From: Phaseolus vulgaris
Lineage: Eukaryota > Streptophyta > Magnoliopsida > Fabales > Fabaceae
Assembly (NCBI RefSeq): GCF_000499845.2
Contig: NC_023759.2
Coordinates: forward strand, 46,284,672 to 46,348,671
DNA length: 64,000 bases
Direction: 5' to 3'
Shown here: positions 36,500 to 49,878 of the stretch, piece by piece
How positions within the stretch are numbered: the stretch's first letter is position 1
How the letters are laid out: every line of letters begins with the position of its first letter
Notes under the pieces: model-generated
Seen by the model: the letters and a program-made list of their open reading frames with translations, nothing else
Told to the model about the DNA's origin: nothing
Databases searched by the model: none
Translations under genes and position numbers: made by a program

Positions 36500-37500
36500 T
36501 GAATTATAATGTAAATTATTGATTTTCTCTTTGCAATGGGAGATACCATTTTATACTTTCCATTCCTTACCTCTGAAGGAGTAGTGCTTTTGCACCTACG
36601 CCTTTTACTATCCAACCTTTTCACTGGTTGACTTTTCTTTCCATCAAAGGGGCAAGAATAACTAGGCACACCATAATTATAAGGCATCGTATGGTATCGG
36701 TTGCCCTGTTCTTCCCCTAATTTCCTGAGTGGAATCTGCCACGGAGACTGGCGATTTATGTCTAAAGTCTATACAAATTGAGTATATCAAAATTAATAAA
36801 CAATGTAACATGTTACTGTTTAAATTATACTAACTTCTTAAGTATATTAATTTAGGCTACCATCTAATGAAAATGATATTAACTTCTTTGTCGATTTTAT
36901 ACACAATAGTTGATTGGTTCATTGGAGAGAAGTACATTTTCTCCTTAACGTTTTGTGCAGTCTGACAGGATCTGGAGGAAGACGACATATCTGTTGCGCT
37001 ACGTGGTAAGATTTTGGCTTGAAAATCCGAAAGTTTTCTCTGCCAGTATTTTGACCATTTGAGCGATTCAAATTAACATTTTGCAACGTGTTATTTAAGA
37101 ATATGACAGTTTCTAATCACCTTCGGACTAATTGGACAAGTTGTTTAATCTATCTGCTTAAATGTGTATTTAATAATCTGTTAGAAAATTTAAACAATGT
37201 TTGATCTTATGTAACCATGCTTAATTTTTTGTTGGCTTGCTTGAAGTTGTTCTGCAAGAATCTATTCAGTGGGAGTGGATTGGGGAAGTTGTTGGCTATG
37301 ATTAAATGACTGAATGGGTAGCAATTCACCTGAGTAGCCGCCGATGATCAAGGCTCCATGTTCAAAAACAGTTCTTCCAGAAATTTGGAGTTTTGGTTTA
37401 GTGGTGTTGCCACAAATCACGATGGTAGGAGTCAGCACAATCACAGCCATCTGTTGCATAGCAAGTTCTTTTGCTCTTCCACAGCAATGCTTCTTTTTTG
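36500..37500 (-). other. Coding-like segments of unknown origin
   Basis: Two minus-strand pieces have protein-like composition. About 36765-36570 reads SPWQIPLRKLGEEQGNRYH... GVPSYSCPFDGKKSQPV and ends in a basic RRRCKSTTPSEV before a possible donor (GTAAGG). 37459-37330 includes VLTPTIVICGNTTKPKLQIS and GRTVFEHGALIIGGYSG. I do not recognise either. They may be exons of one gene or remains of one; no start, stop and splice set that closes a frame was found. Confidence 0.25.
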
Positions 37501-37759
37501 CGGGTCACACTTCCTGTTTTGATCAAAAGTGAACTAGAAAAAAAAAAGAGAATAAAATAGATGAAAAGAAAAAATAGAACAGAAAACATGTGTATTTAAC
37601 TTAAACGCTAAAAGAATTGTATTGTCATGGTTAAGTTCCTATTAGTTAGTCTTGGCATGAGGTTGGGGCTCTGCTGGGTCGATTTCTATTAGTTAGTTGT
37701 AATCCTAGATTTAAGAGTGAGACTTATGATCTTATAATGCATATTTTAGACTCTTATTC

Positions 37760-38172
37760 TACGAAGTTCGGACACTGACGAATCCGTGTCGGACACACGT
37801 ATCGGACACGACATTCGTATGATACTTATCAGTTAAAAATATTTGTTTGATTTCTGACAATTCTAACACGAGTCTAACACAATTTTGAAAATAAGAAATA
37901 TATTAATTTTTTAAAAGTTCAAACTTATTATATAAATTTTTATTGTGATTATAAAAATAAGGAACAAATCCTTTCGAACCAGCCATAAAAAAACATATTT
38001 CTACTAAAAAAATTAAAACATACTTAATGCACATAAATCTTTATTGTCAATTTATATAATTCATAGTTATATAATATATATATCCGTGTCCCCGTGTCCT
38101 ACATTTTAGAAATTATATGTATCTCTGTGTCCATGTCTGTGTCGTATCAGTGTCTGTATCAGTGTTTGTGCT
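37760..38172 (+). mobile_element. GACAC-rich dispersed repeat, copy 1
   Basis: About 410 bp beginning GAAGTTCGGACAC and GTGTCGGACACACGT and ending TCCGTGTCCCCGTGTCCTAC... GTGTCGTATCAGTGTC. Between them is an A/T-rich core with 'gacaattctaacacgagtctaacaca' and 'aatgcacataaatctttattgtcaa'. The same order of motifs recurs inverted at 48872-49303 and 51652-52052. No coding capacity, so probably a non-autonomous element. Confidence 0.7.
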
Positions 38173-40173
38173 ACATAAAAGTCGATATGAAAATAATCTT
38201 ATAAAAAATTAAATATGACACTATTTATATTAGAGTTGTAATATAATATGAAATGTGTAATCTCATAGAACTTCTTGAAATTTATAAAGTAAAAATTATT
38301 TATGTCTTAAAATAGATATTAAAGACAGTGATTTAAATTTTGGAAAATTGAAAATTAAAGAAAATATTTTATAGGGGTTAAAATAAAAATTCACATATTT
38401 TATAAAAACTATTAAGAGTAATATCTTACAAAGACGAAAAAGAAAGAAAAAATTTATTGGGACCAAAAATCAGAACACATTTAATTTGAAGGGATTAAAA
38501 CATATTTAAACAGAACATTTTTTAAAAAGTAAAATAGAATTAAAAGTGGAAGTTTTCAGGAAAAAAATATTCTTTTTTGGATTTTTTGAGTAAACAATGA
38601 GACCTCGAGTCTTTTTATGTCATTTGGTTAAGGAAAAATTATATAACCATTAATCTTTAAAGATATCTTTTGAAAGACATAACTGTAACAGTGTTATCTG
38701 ATTGATCATAGATTGTTTCAACCGACTTGAACTCTGAACGATTAAAATTTTGATATTTACTTTTATCTTATTTATCTGTATTTCCTTGCTCTCTGTTCAT
38801 ACTGAAATAACATGAAGTTAATGGAAGAAAACAGAAGTGGAAGAAAACCCTGGTACTGTGACTGGTATAAGTAATTATTATGCGTTGAATTTATGACACA
38901 TATAAGGCTGAAATGAGAATGGGGTGGAAGAAATTATTGGATGGTGGTGGGTTAATATGATTTGGATTTAAAAGTTTTATTCAGATGCTCACAGTCATCA
39001 ACACAACCAGCAAACCACTCACCACCCAAGTACCAATCTAAGTCTAAACTTTAAACCAACAATAATGAATGGCCATGCTATGAAGAAGACGTACACTTTC
39101 CTGATTGTCTTCTTCAATAGTCCATGCCTTTAATTATTCTCAAACGTAATCATTACAAAGTTTAAACCTCTAAGAGATTTTCTCTTATGTTAACTTTGGT
39201 TATGAAGTTGATACAAAAATTAAGATAACCCGAGTCAGTAATCTTGATTAAGGGTGTGGTTAGCTTAGCTGTATGAAGCTTCTAGCATGGAGACAATGCA
39301 ATATGCATTGATGGGTGGTGGACCCGTTATCTTGTGGGTTGTAGTCCCAGGGAGTTCTGCTTTTGGGGTCAGAAAATGAGTGGTACTAAAAGTGATGAAG
39401 CCCTTTAAACCGTCTGATATGACAGTAAAAAAAAGATGATGCAAAGAACCACCTACACTACACTGCACCCTGCACCTCTTCTCTTCACAACTTCAAACGT
39501 ATAAACCACCCAATCTCTTACTTACTTCCAACTTATCACAACCTTAATCCCATCATAAAATATTCCACACCTTGAAATTTTGCCTCCTTTGACGCCACTT
39601 TTGCCACATGAAAACATGATACCTCTACTGAACAATATCCTCCTTCTGCATCACTTGACTCAATCACGTGACTTGGCTGATGTGTCTTTACCATAATGGT
39701 TATCTCTGCCTGTGTTAAAGGTGACATGGCTTCCGCACCAAATGAAATGAATGCTCTGATTCCTCTTTTCTTTATTAAATAAGTGAGTGTTTCATAGTGT
39801 TATTTTTCCAACACTTGTATCATTAGGTAAAGTTTCATATTAGATTAGTTTCAATCAATGACATCACTGCAACATTTAGCACCAAAACTAATACGTATAG
39901 TTTCTGTATACCATATACATCATGGCTTAAGAAGATGTATAATGTAATGTTGAAATACTAGATTTCTTAGAAAAAGAGAAGTGTCAAAATAAGGTGATAA
40001 GAATGTTTGTGTGTCAAATACTTTTCTTTCTTTAAGGATCATTTATCTATTTAACTCCCCCTTGCTGCATGTTCCTTACTTCCTTTGGCCACCAACAAAC
40101 ACATAGAGACATCCACTTAGATAAACTTTCCTCATCCCTTGATTTCCACTCCACCGAGGTACCAACCTACCAA
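38173..40173. other. Intergenic region upstream of the HIPP gene
   Basis: A/T-rich to about 38900, then mixed composition. Two minus-strand frames (39265-39468 and 39536-39727) overlap what is probably HIPP promoter DNA and have no recognisable domain. A CACGTGAC G-box/ABRE-like site lies at 39665-39672. Nothing else is supported. Confidence 0.4.
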
Positions 40174-41364
40174 ATGGCAGCCAAGCCAGCAGAAGAAGGT
40201 CCTCAAGGAGAAACTCTCAAGTACCAGGTGATAAACTTTTCCCTGCTCTCTCCATTCCATTTTCTCTTTTTGAGTTTGCATGTGTATATCCATCAGTTTT
40301 TCTTCTCATCAACTTCATTCACTTTACAGACGTGGGTTCTGAAAGTATTGATCCACTGCGATGGCTGCAAAAAGAGAGTCAAGAAAATTCTTCAGGGAGT
40401 TGATGGTATCAATCTCTTTATTTTATGCTTCTTTTGTACATGATAATATATAGTATCTATTTTATTATATAGATATATCTCAGCTTCAAACTTTGTAGGT
40501 CTTCATGATATTCTTTGTATAATGATTATCTTAACATGGAAGTAACTAATGATATGTTAGACCATGTTGGAAGGAAATAAATACTAATTATATATGTATA
40601 TCATGGTATATGGTATAGGGGTTTACAAAACAGAGGTGGATTCTCTGCAGCACAAGGTCACGGTCACTGGTAACGTGGATGCTGAGACTCTCATAAAGAG
40701 GCTTTCGAGATCAGGGAGGATAGTGGAGCTTTGGCCAGAAAAACCAGCTGAGAAGAAAGGTAATAAAAAGTCTGGAAAACCAAATAAAGGTGGTGATGTT
40801 AACAAGGAGAAGGAAGACCAAAAGAATGGTGAACCAGGTGCTGATGGTGGTTCAAATGAGGGTTCTAAAGATGGCGCTGGTGAAGATTCAGACAAAGAAG
40901 AACACGGTGAGGAATGTGAGGAGGGAGGTGGTGGAGATGAAGGTGGCAAAAAGAAGAAAAAGAAAAAGAAGAAGAAGAACAAAGGGGAAAATGCTGGTTC
41001 TGCATCTGCTCCTCCTAAGAGTGGAGAAGGAGGGGGAGAAATTAGTAAAGTTGATGCATTAGTGCCTTCAAATTTGGACCCTTCAATGGCTCCCAAGGAT
41101 CTTGTTAGCCCTCCAATTCAGCAAGCCTTCCCATATCCACATATGTATTATCCACCTCCTCCTCCAGCTTATGGATTAAGCTATAACACAACATATCCTA
41201 TCCCTAGTGATTCATATTATGTTGGGTCCCCTTTCATGCCCATGCATGGTTACACTACTCCATACTCTAGACTGCCACCACCTCCCCCACCGTCTGATCC
41301 AATCAAGCACTATGGTGGTGATGAGGATGAGTACGAAGGTGGTGGATATTGCTCCATTATGTGA
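40174..41364 (+). CDS. Heavy-metal-associated isoprenylated plant protein (HIPP)
   Basis: Exons 40174-40227, 40330-40405 and 40619-41364 encode 291 residues. An HMA domain (residues 19 to about 80) carries the metal-binding pair in VLIHCDGCKKRVKKIL (Cys28 and Cys31), followed by VYKTEVDSLQHKVTVTGNVDAETLIKRL. A long acidic, Gly- and Lys-rich linker contains ten consecutive lysines. The Pro/Tyr-rich tail (YPHMYYPPPPPAYG) ends in CSIM, a CaaX farnesylation box. The family binds Cu, Zn or Cd and tethers to membranes or the nucleus through the lipid. The start MAAKPAEEG is preferred. An in-frame ATG at 40069 would add 35 residues that look like 5' UTR translation. Confidence 0.93.
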
Positions 41365-44300
41365 CAGTGAAGTATTTGCTAAGTTGCTAACTAGTTTTAT
41401 TACTTATTAGTGATAAAACTCAAGAGAAGTGGGGGTTTAAATTTTGTAATATGTTCAACCAAATTAGAATTAACTACGGGGACAAAAATAAAAAAAAAGG
41501 GTATGTGCAGTGCAGGTATGGAGGGTCTTCAATGCTTTGTCTTTGTTTAGCATGATCTCTCTCTTTCCTTTTTCTTTTCACTTGTTAAGAGTACAGCTTT
41601 TGGGGTTTGCTAAAGAAAGGCCAATAGCCTTGTAATGCTCTGCAATTTGTAGGTCCGAAAATCTTCATTTCCCTCTCTATCATATGTGTAAAGTATCTTT
41701 ATAAGTACCAGCTTTTTTTCTTTTTCTCTTTTCATGTCTGATTGCTAGCTAGTTACATGCTGGTAAATGGTTTTGCTAATTCTCATGCATGCAGTTCAGC
41801 CACCCCCCAACTAGTCTTTGCAGTTATCGAAGAGTGAATCATACATGTACATAAATAATTACTTCCCATGGGAAATGCTTGATCCACTTTTGCCAAGCGA
41901 TTCTCTTGTTGGTTAAAACTATTTACCTTTTCTGCTTTGTCATATTTTGGCCTTTTGGAGATACATATATATGGTAGCAGCATCGCCCTTGCAAGTGATC
42001 AAAAGCTTGTTTGTTGCTACAGGTTGTACTTTTGCTTCTTTCTGAATCTAAAGAACATGGTCAGCACCAGGATCAATTACAATAAAGGGGCACACTTCAA
42101 TTTATGGCCTTTGTGTTTCTCTTTTTTTCCTACCTTTGGCAAAAATCCATGTTTTTGGTGTTTCACTTGTGCAGGTTTTGCTTAGGTTTGGAGAGATCGG
42201 AATAAGCTCCAGTTAAACAAAAAATCAATATTGTTGAAGCTGGCAATTGTTCTTCAATTTGTTAATTAACCAATAAGGAAAGTATCAAATTAAGAAAAGT
42301 ATATATATATAGTTCTCATTGGGCAACTTACCATTACATTTGTCGTACATCAGTGATAATAAAGTACCTTTTTTTGCATGTATTCCCTCAAATTTCATAA
42401 TAATACTATAAACTAAGGAGCATTTGTGTTAACTGAAAAAGTTGAGTTCATAGTTAAAATCTCTTGTTCTTCAAAAACTAGTCTCCATGTTAGTGAGTTA
42501 TTTAGCCGAATACATTAAACAGTTAAACCAGAGAATATATCAGACACATTTTCTTCTAATCAGTTACTTTAGGAAGCCAACAAGATGTGATTCCCAAGAT
42601 TCAAGCTAATTAATCTAATCAAAAGTAGAATATTCACACGATTAGACCTCTTTTTTCATACTCATCGCATAGTCATGTCAGAAAAGTATGTGTTTATGTA
42701 ACATATATGCTGTCAAAGTGTCACCATATCTTCAACAATAAGCATCCAAAATAAGTGTCCCCAGCAGCTTAATTATTTACTACTCTCTCTATTTTGCCAA
42801 TATGCAACCCCACAAATCCCTTCCCCAAAGCCCCACGAAGCTAATTATGTGATTGATTATAAGACTAATTATTGTGTCAAAGAAAGACTAGTTAATTAAC
42901 ATAGTAAGATATCTAATTATGCACACTAAACGACAAATGTACAAGAGTTCACTCTGTTCACATTTTCTTCTTTTTTTCTGTTGGATCTTTTGGTAGTATT
43001 AATTACCAGAATTTACAACTAAGCATATCCAAAAGTTCTGGTATGTAGACTTTAGGTGCAAAGATGGAGGAGTGCCATGCTTTCTCAGGTCCCTCTTGCC
43101 TCACTATGATTTATTTGGAATCTAGAAAATTCCATTTTGTAAAAGGGCTTTTCTACTAAAAGAATGTGAAAGTTTGATGAAAAAAAATGCTATCTTTTTG
43201 ACATTTTCCCCCCTCTTTGGACTGTTTTGTACACTTGTTTTACAGGTACAGAAGAAAAACTGTTATCTGATAATAACAATGCGTGAAGGTAAATGACTAT
43301 AATTTGGTTGTAGTAAAACATAATTTATAACAATGTGGAAAAAAATGATAGTTTCAATGTGGGAAAAAAATGATAGTTTCTCTTCGTTTCCATTTTTCTT
43401 TAGAAAACTTATATACAATTGAATATAATAAAAACATACTAATTCATGAAAATTAAAAAAGTTAGTTAGCAACATTAACTGTACTGACTTTATTAAAAAA
43501 TAATCACTTTTCTTAAATTGTCTTTTCTTCAAATTTAATTTAAAAAAATAAAAGAGGGTAATTGAAAATAAAACTTCAATTAGATAAAAGATATTTTTGG
43601 AGATAATAGATAAAATTAACTTACATTTTTTTATATTTGAGATTAATATTAACACAATTTTTTGCTTTATGATAAGATAAAATATTACATGTGTAGTTTG
43701 TATGTATTGTTTTTCTCACTTATGTTTAATGATATTTAATTAAATTTTTATAAATTAAATTTGTGAGATTGAGTAAAACTTAAATTCATTTCTTAATATG
43801 TTATTAGAATCCACTTTAATAAGGTTTGATGAATCTATCGTGTCATATATTATAAAATTATTCATAAATATATAATTTTATGTAGATTTTGATTAAGGGA
43901 GTTGTTGGACATCTCACTTAATTTGCTTATATAAATGAGTTAAACTTAAATTTAGTTCAATTTAATTGTTATTGGATAGTGCATTGTCTAAATAAAAAAA
44001 CTCATGAAATATTTCTACGGAAAAAGAGTGAGAAATTACTCATATAAGTGTCATAACTAATAATTTGATAAATTTCACTACAAAATTTCTTGAAATATTC
44101 AAAGAACTTCTGAAAATGTTGAGCAAGTTTATAAAGATTAGCTCCTCCAATCACTCCATGTTAATGGTAGAAAATTTCATTTGTGCTTTTGAGGTTTGAG
44201 AAAAGCCCTGTGAATCGTGGGATACATGATTGCTATGTATTCTCTTGAGAAAACGTGAAAGAACACAATCACATAATTGGCACTTGCTTTTATTAAAGAT

Positions 44301-46040
44301 TATGAAAATTTAAAAACCATAGAATGAGAACACCATTCATTGAATATGCAATGGTGAGATAATGATGAGTTCTTAATTGGTGATTAGTCACTGTTTGTTT
44401 CTACTTCAAGAGTGGTTTATAATAATTGTTGGTTGAACATAAACAATATATGGTCGAAAGGACAACACAAAGATAGTGCTGCAAATAAAAGTTACGTAAG
44501 ATGGGACAATTTATGAGAAAGGAAAACTTTAAAACCCTTTCATCAAATCTCTATTCTAAAGGTATGCTTGTTTTATTGAGAGAAAAAGCTCATGAATAAT
44601 TGACAAACTCATATCATCCTTTCTCATTATAATTTTGGTAAGAGTTCTCTCTTTAATTTTTTATTCATTTTCTACAAATTAACTTCACTTCAATTTGTTT
44701 AGGAGTTATTTTGAAATTTGATATTTATTAATGATTGGACTTTAAATCTAACTCAATCCAAAAAGCGATATAAAATGAGGTTTAAACTACTTATATAATA
44801 TAAAATGTCTTTATCACAGGTCAATATCTCTAACACACCTCTCATGCGTCGAGATTGTCAACTCGTGTTTAAAATGATATATTATGGATGGTTTGATAGT
44901 AGACCGACAACGAATGACATGATAAACTCAACAAACACTTGTTAGGATAAATTTCAGATGATTCTGATAACATATTAATATTAATAAAGCCTAGCCGATT
45001 TTAATATGATATCAAAATTATTATCACACTAAATAGGTGGGTACAATTGATTTTATAGGATTAAATTAGACTTAAAATCTATTACTTAATAAATATTCAA
45101 TATTACACTCAAATATTTTTTGAATTTTTTTTAGCTTTAATTAGAAACAAAGTTTCTCCTTAATACTGACTTAAAACAAATATAAGTTGAATTGAATTTA
45201 GCAAACTTTGATCAAAAATAATTTTCAAAGATAAAAAAATTATCAATATTGATATTTTTAAATTATTAACAATTGCTTGATCTTTAAATATAATTGTTTT
45301 TAAATTTAATGGTAATTAAAATATTTTATAAAAAACTTATTAAATATGAATTGTTATATGCAGAAAAAAATACTAAAAAATAAAACAATTTAAAATAAGA
45401 TTAATTTAAATTTAATATATTTGAATCATTTGGAAATTTTTATTTAGAGTAAAAAGTAATTTAAATAGGATTTTAATTAGATTTATTTAAAATATAATTA
45501 AGTAAAAACAGAAAGAAAAAAATGTAAAAGTACGAATTTCTTAAAATTTATTGAAATTTTTTAATATCAAAATAAAACTGGGTATATTTCTTAAAACGAA
45601 GACTACAAAAATTATTGCAAAAACTATATAGAAAATGATTTAAAAAGGTTTGGTAAGAAATTTCCAAGGGAGAAGACCTCGAAAAAATTAAGTGAAACGT
45701 ATCAAAATCTTTATTAAAAAATATATATCTAATTTTTTTTATCAAAATTGTGAAAAGAATGATCAAAATATCAAACACACTTCAATAAATTGCAAAAGAA
45801 TTTCTTAATTTAATAGCATCTATTTTCATTGTTCTTTAAAAAAATCACAAAAAGGTGATTTAAAGCATTGTTGGTTTTTTTTTTGGGTGATTTAAAGAAA
45901 GGCCTGCAAAAGTTTATACATGTCTTAATAACCCATATCCTCCATCTTTGGTTTTCAAATAAAGGCTCTTCATATTCTTTTTTATAACTGCACTCCCTTT
46001 TTATTCTGTTTCCCTCAGCTTATTCAATAAATCTTTTAAC

Positions 46041-46150
46041 AATTTCTTCCTGCACCATATCAATTTTAACATGCACCTTACAATTTTTTAATTTTTTCAA
46101 AATTATCTTTATTCTAGATTTTCAAAAATCCAAAATAATAAATATAATTC
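46041..46150. mobile_element. CTTCCTGCACC repeat family, degenerate copy
   Basis: AATTTCTTCCTGCACC (46041-46056) followed by A/T-rich DNA with 'ttctagattttcaaaaatcc' resembles the left part of the element at 3440-3755. The right end was not located. Confidence 0.35.
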
Positions 46151-47150
46151 AAAACTAATTTTTAGAAATAGTTTTTATTAATATCCTTATTTTATTTAAG
46201 ATTATTTTTGTTATTTTGAAGAAACATTTTTATCATTTTAAATACCAATCTTCTAAATTATTTTGCTACATCCATATAACTTGAGAATTGCATACATCAC
46301 ATGATTTCATCTTATTTTCCGTTTAATGCAAATATAGGAATATTGAAACAATTCACACACACAAATACGTAGCAGCAGTCTCAAACACTTACGATTTTCA
46401 ACTGAACCAATGTAAAAAAAAAAATCAAGTTTATTTCAACATTTTTAAAATAAAAGTTATTTGGATATTTATTAAAAATTAGCTGACTTTTTTTAAAATA
46501 TTTTTTGTATTATAATAAAAGAACATAAATTAATTTGTATTTTTTAATTTCTAAAATTAATCCATGGACTATTTAATAGCTCCTGAATTAAATCCTAACC
46601 ATTATATTTCTATATTTATAAACCAACATTAACATGCAATGTTTAATCTATGCAGCAGGATAACAAACTAATTAAAACCCTTAATGTAACTTTCTGAATT
46701 TTCAAAATAAACTTTTTCTTTTTAAATAGTTGATGTTGTGTGGGGCCAGTGGGGATAGATTCATAAGTGGTTTCTACAACTTATCTAAATAATTCATGCT
46801 CTTTTGTTTTCACCTATAGATCTTTCTAGTCATCTTCATGCTCATTACTGTTATTGACCAGTCACCATTTTTTCTCTAATTTTTTGGCATCTTAGTTCTA
46901 ATTCTAAAAACATATTATTCATGGGTCTCTTTTCCACTTCAATATATACTTTAATAAAATTATTATTTTTTCTGTTTCAATTAATATTACACTGTTTATT
47001 TTTATATCATACTATTTAACTAGAAATATATATCTTATCCAAAAACAAAACAAAAAAATTCATAAACATGTTTGGTCATTTTCAATTATCTCTCAGCTAA
47101 ATTATCTATGAAATATTTTTATTAAGCACTACGATCTATCCTATTCAAAA

Positions 47151-47323
47151 TCAATTGGGTTGGGCTGACTAAATACATGTTTAGTGAGTGAGCTTAATCA
47201 TTGTACACAAGTGCATATGAACATTGTTCCGTGACTTCAAATGAGAGATTGTTGGTATGAAGTCAGAACCAATTGAGTTGGGCTGATTAGACACGATGTT
47301 TAGTGGGTGAATTTAATCATTAT
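47151..47323. repeat. Direct repeat of about 54 bp
   Basis: The stretch starting CAATTGGGTTGGGCTGA at 47151 recurs at 47270 as CAATTGAGTTGGGCTGA and stays similar through '...tttaatcatta' at 47323. The unit spacing is about 119 bp. It may be an internal repeat of an LTR-type sequence; no partner LTR was found. Confidence 0.6.
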
Positions 47324-47481
47324 GTTTCTTTTATAATCTCTATTTAAAAAGATCATTGTACTTGTAATTGGTGTACAACAGGATATAATAAAAACCTAAT
47401 AATTGTATGTGTGAATGTAGATTGCAGTTGACGACCGACAACGTGGCTTTTTCCCAATAAAAGATTCAACAATTAAATTAG

Positions 47482-47503
47482 TATATATATATATATATAT
47501 ATT
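47482..47503. repeat. (TA)n microsatellite
   Basis: About 11 uninterrupted TA units. Confidence 0.85.
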
Positions 47504-48871
47504 ATAATTATTTAATAAGGCGATCCTCTTGGCAAATTTTGAATAAACTAAAACTTTATATTTATTCCATTTGTGCAATATGATAAATCTTAATTTGTTC
47601 TGCTTGTTATATAAAATGGGTTTAGGACATTCAATTCATTAACTAAGCTTAATAACCAAAAATTATAAGAGACGCTCCTTTAATATTATTTTAGTACCTT
47701 TTTCAAGATCATATTTATTTTTTACGAAAAATAATCTCACTCAAGATCTATTATGAAAAAAAATAAATTCAAATATTTAATCAATATTTCTGATTATATT
47801 AAATCATATATCAGTATTTTGATTTGACTATTATGACGATGCAGATTAAGATATTTTATATGTGAAACTTTCTTCACTTTTGTAATGTTTTTTTTCTCTC
47901 TAATTTTTAGGTGGGTCATTCTAATATTAAATTGGCATTTTAATTTGTTTTGCATAGGTTAACCTCTAAGAAATTATTTTCGTGAAAAAAATAATAAATT
48001 ATATAATATATGATTGTTTAAATGAAGTATGAAATGTATAGGCGTGGATATAATTGGAAAATGAAAAAGAAAAGTATAAGAGACAAAGTAATGAGAATAA
48101 CTCTTATTCCTTTTCCAAAAGTTACAAAAAAAGTCGCAAATTAAACGAAAGAATAAAGGCCACCTTGAAAAAGGTAGAATGGTCTCTATCATGAAAAGGA
48201 CAAAAGAGTAAGCAATTATAGAGATAAAATATACAAATAAATTGAATTTTTGTTACTAATCACAAAGACAACATATATAAGTGTGCATTTAAAATTGAAA
48301 AAGAAAAGTAATTTTAAAATTATTGAAGAGAACGAGTCTTCCTCTAACTTACATAATCTATTTTTTTTTTGTCTTCACGTTTGGAATAGGAGAGTTTTGA
48401 ATCTGAAGTTTAAGAAATATTTAGAATGTACAACTTAAGGTAATAAAATGAAATCAATTATTGTAATGCATGTGGCCGAAAGTGTCTATAACACATATTT
48501 TGAGAGATATTTAGAAGCTTTTCTGGAGTAATTCTTAGTTTATCAATGTTGATAGCATACCAATAATTTAAAGAAAAACTTTTTAAATATAAATTTGGAA
48601 TAGAATCCGTAAATAATTTTAGACTAAGATAGGAATTAATTATGATATCCGTACTAAATTAAGTTTATTATAATACATCTTTATAAATAGATCAAGATTA
48701 AGTTAAAATACATGGTTAACTTGTATTTAATCAAAGAATATCAAATATTAACTTGTAAGAATATATTTTTGTAAGCATCTTTCCTTTGACCCAAGACCTA
48801 CAATCAATAATCAAGAACAATTACACGATTTTTTTTTAAATGAGATATCCTCTATGTATGTAGTACAAACA

Positions 48872-49303
48872 TTGACATGAACACTGATACGACACAGACA
48901 CAAAGATATGTATAATCTCTAAAATGTAGGATACGGAAACACGAATCTATATATTATATATTTATGAATTATATAAATTGACAATGAAAATTTATGTGCA
49001 CTAAGTATGTTTCAGTTTTTTTTAGCACAAAGATGTTTTTCATGACTGGTTCAAAAAGATTTGTTCTTTATTTTTATAATCATAATAAAATTTTATGTTA
49101 TAAGTTTGAGTTTTTAAAAAATTAATGTATTTCTTATTTTTAAAATTGTGTTAGACCCGTACTAGAATTGTCAGAAATTTAATAAATATTTTTTGAATTG
49201 GACACTTCACCAATACGTGTTTTACGAGTGTCATACAAGTATTAGTGTCCAATACGTGTGTCCGACACAGACATGCCATTTAAGAGGAGTGTCCGAATTT
49301 CAT
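48872..49303 (-). mobile_element. GACAC-rich dispersed repeat, copy 2
   Basis: Inverse orientation to copy 1. It starts ACACTGATACGACACAGACAC and ends GTGTCCGACACAG... GAGTGTCCGAATTTC. The core 'gtgtccgtgt.. / ttgacaatgaaaatttatgtgcac / ttttataatcataataaaattttat' follows copy 1 reversed. Similarity extends over the whole length with many substitutions. Confidence 0.7.
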
Positions 49304-49810
49304 AGTCTTCTACTTATACAAAAATATTTATTTAAATAAATATTAGAAAAAAATATTTAAATTAAAGATAGAATATATAGATTTATGTTTGATTAAACTA
49401 AATTAACTATATATATCTATAAGTACAACATTAAATCCGAAACATAAATATTTGTTATTATACTCAATCAACCTATTTATTAGACAATTCACAATCTCTC
49501 AAACACTTATATACTCAAAAGGCTAATTTAATAGGTCCATATTAATTATAAGAATAAATATTTTATATATAAAATAAAAAACAAATCAAAGCAAGAAGAG
49601 TGATGTAATAAAAGGAATAATGATACAAATTACTATTTTTAATAAATTTTTTTTTTGAAAAGTAATATTATAAATTGTATGGATAAGATGTGACACCACT
49701 TTCTTATCTACATAGCCCATCTGTCATCCAACAGAAGGAATCTTGCGACCCACATGAACAGAAGAAGTGGGCCATGGTAGCTACCACTACCATATGCTTT
49801 CATTTCTCTC

Positions 49811-49818
49811 TATATATA
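49811..49818 (+). promoter_or_regulatory. TATA box of the small gene at 49879
   Basis: TATATATA lies 61 nt upstream of the A of the ATG and follows a CT-rich stretch. Transcription would start near 49840, leaving a 5' leader of about 35-40 nt. Confidence 0.55.
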
Positions 49819-49878
49819 TCTCCATTACTCCACCCTTTAAGCTCTATTACAAAGGGTTACCCTACTTAATCACCCACA

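Larger units (their letters stand above)
41365..48871. other. Gene-poor AT-rich region
   Basis: After the HIPP 3' UTR (to about 41700) there are some 7 kb of A/T-rich DNA. It holds an end of the CTTCCTGCACC repeat family (from 46041), a tandem duplication of about 54 bp (47151-47204 and 47270-47323) and an AT microsatellite (47482-47503). Long frames here (for instance 43263-43655 and 45548-45778 on the minus strand) are Phe/Ile/Lys/Asn-dominated and not credible genes. Confidence 0.55.

Noticed and set aside
39536..39727. 63-aa minus-strand frame upstream of the HIPP gene
   Set aside because: Composition is acceptable but there is no domain, splice support or promoter, and it lies in probable HIPP promoter DNA.
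40623..41096. 157-aa minus-strand Phe/Ser/Pro-rich frame
   Set aside because: Antisense of the Lys/Gly/Glu-rich HIPP linker.
43263..43655. 130-aa minus-strand frame
   Set aside because: Phe/Ile/Leu/Lys/Asn-dominated translation of A/T-rich DNA; no motif.
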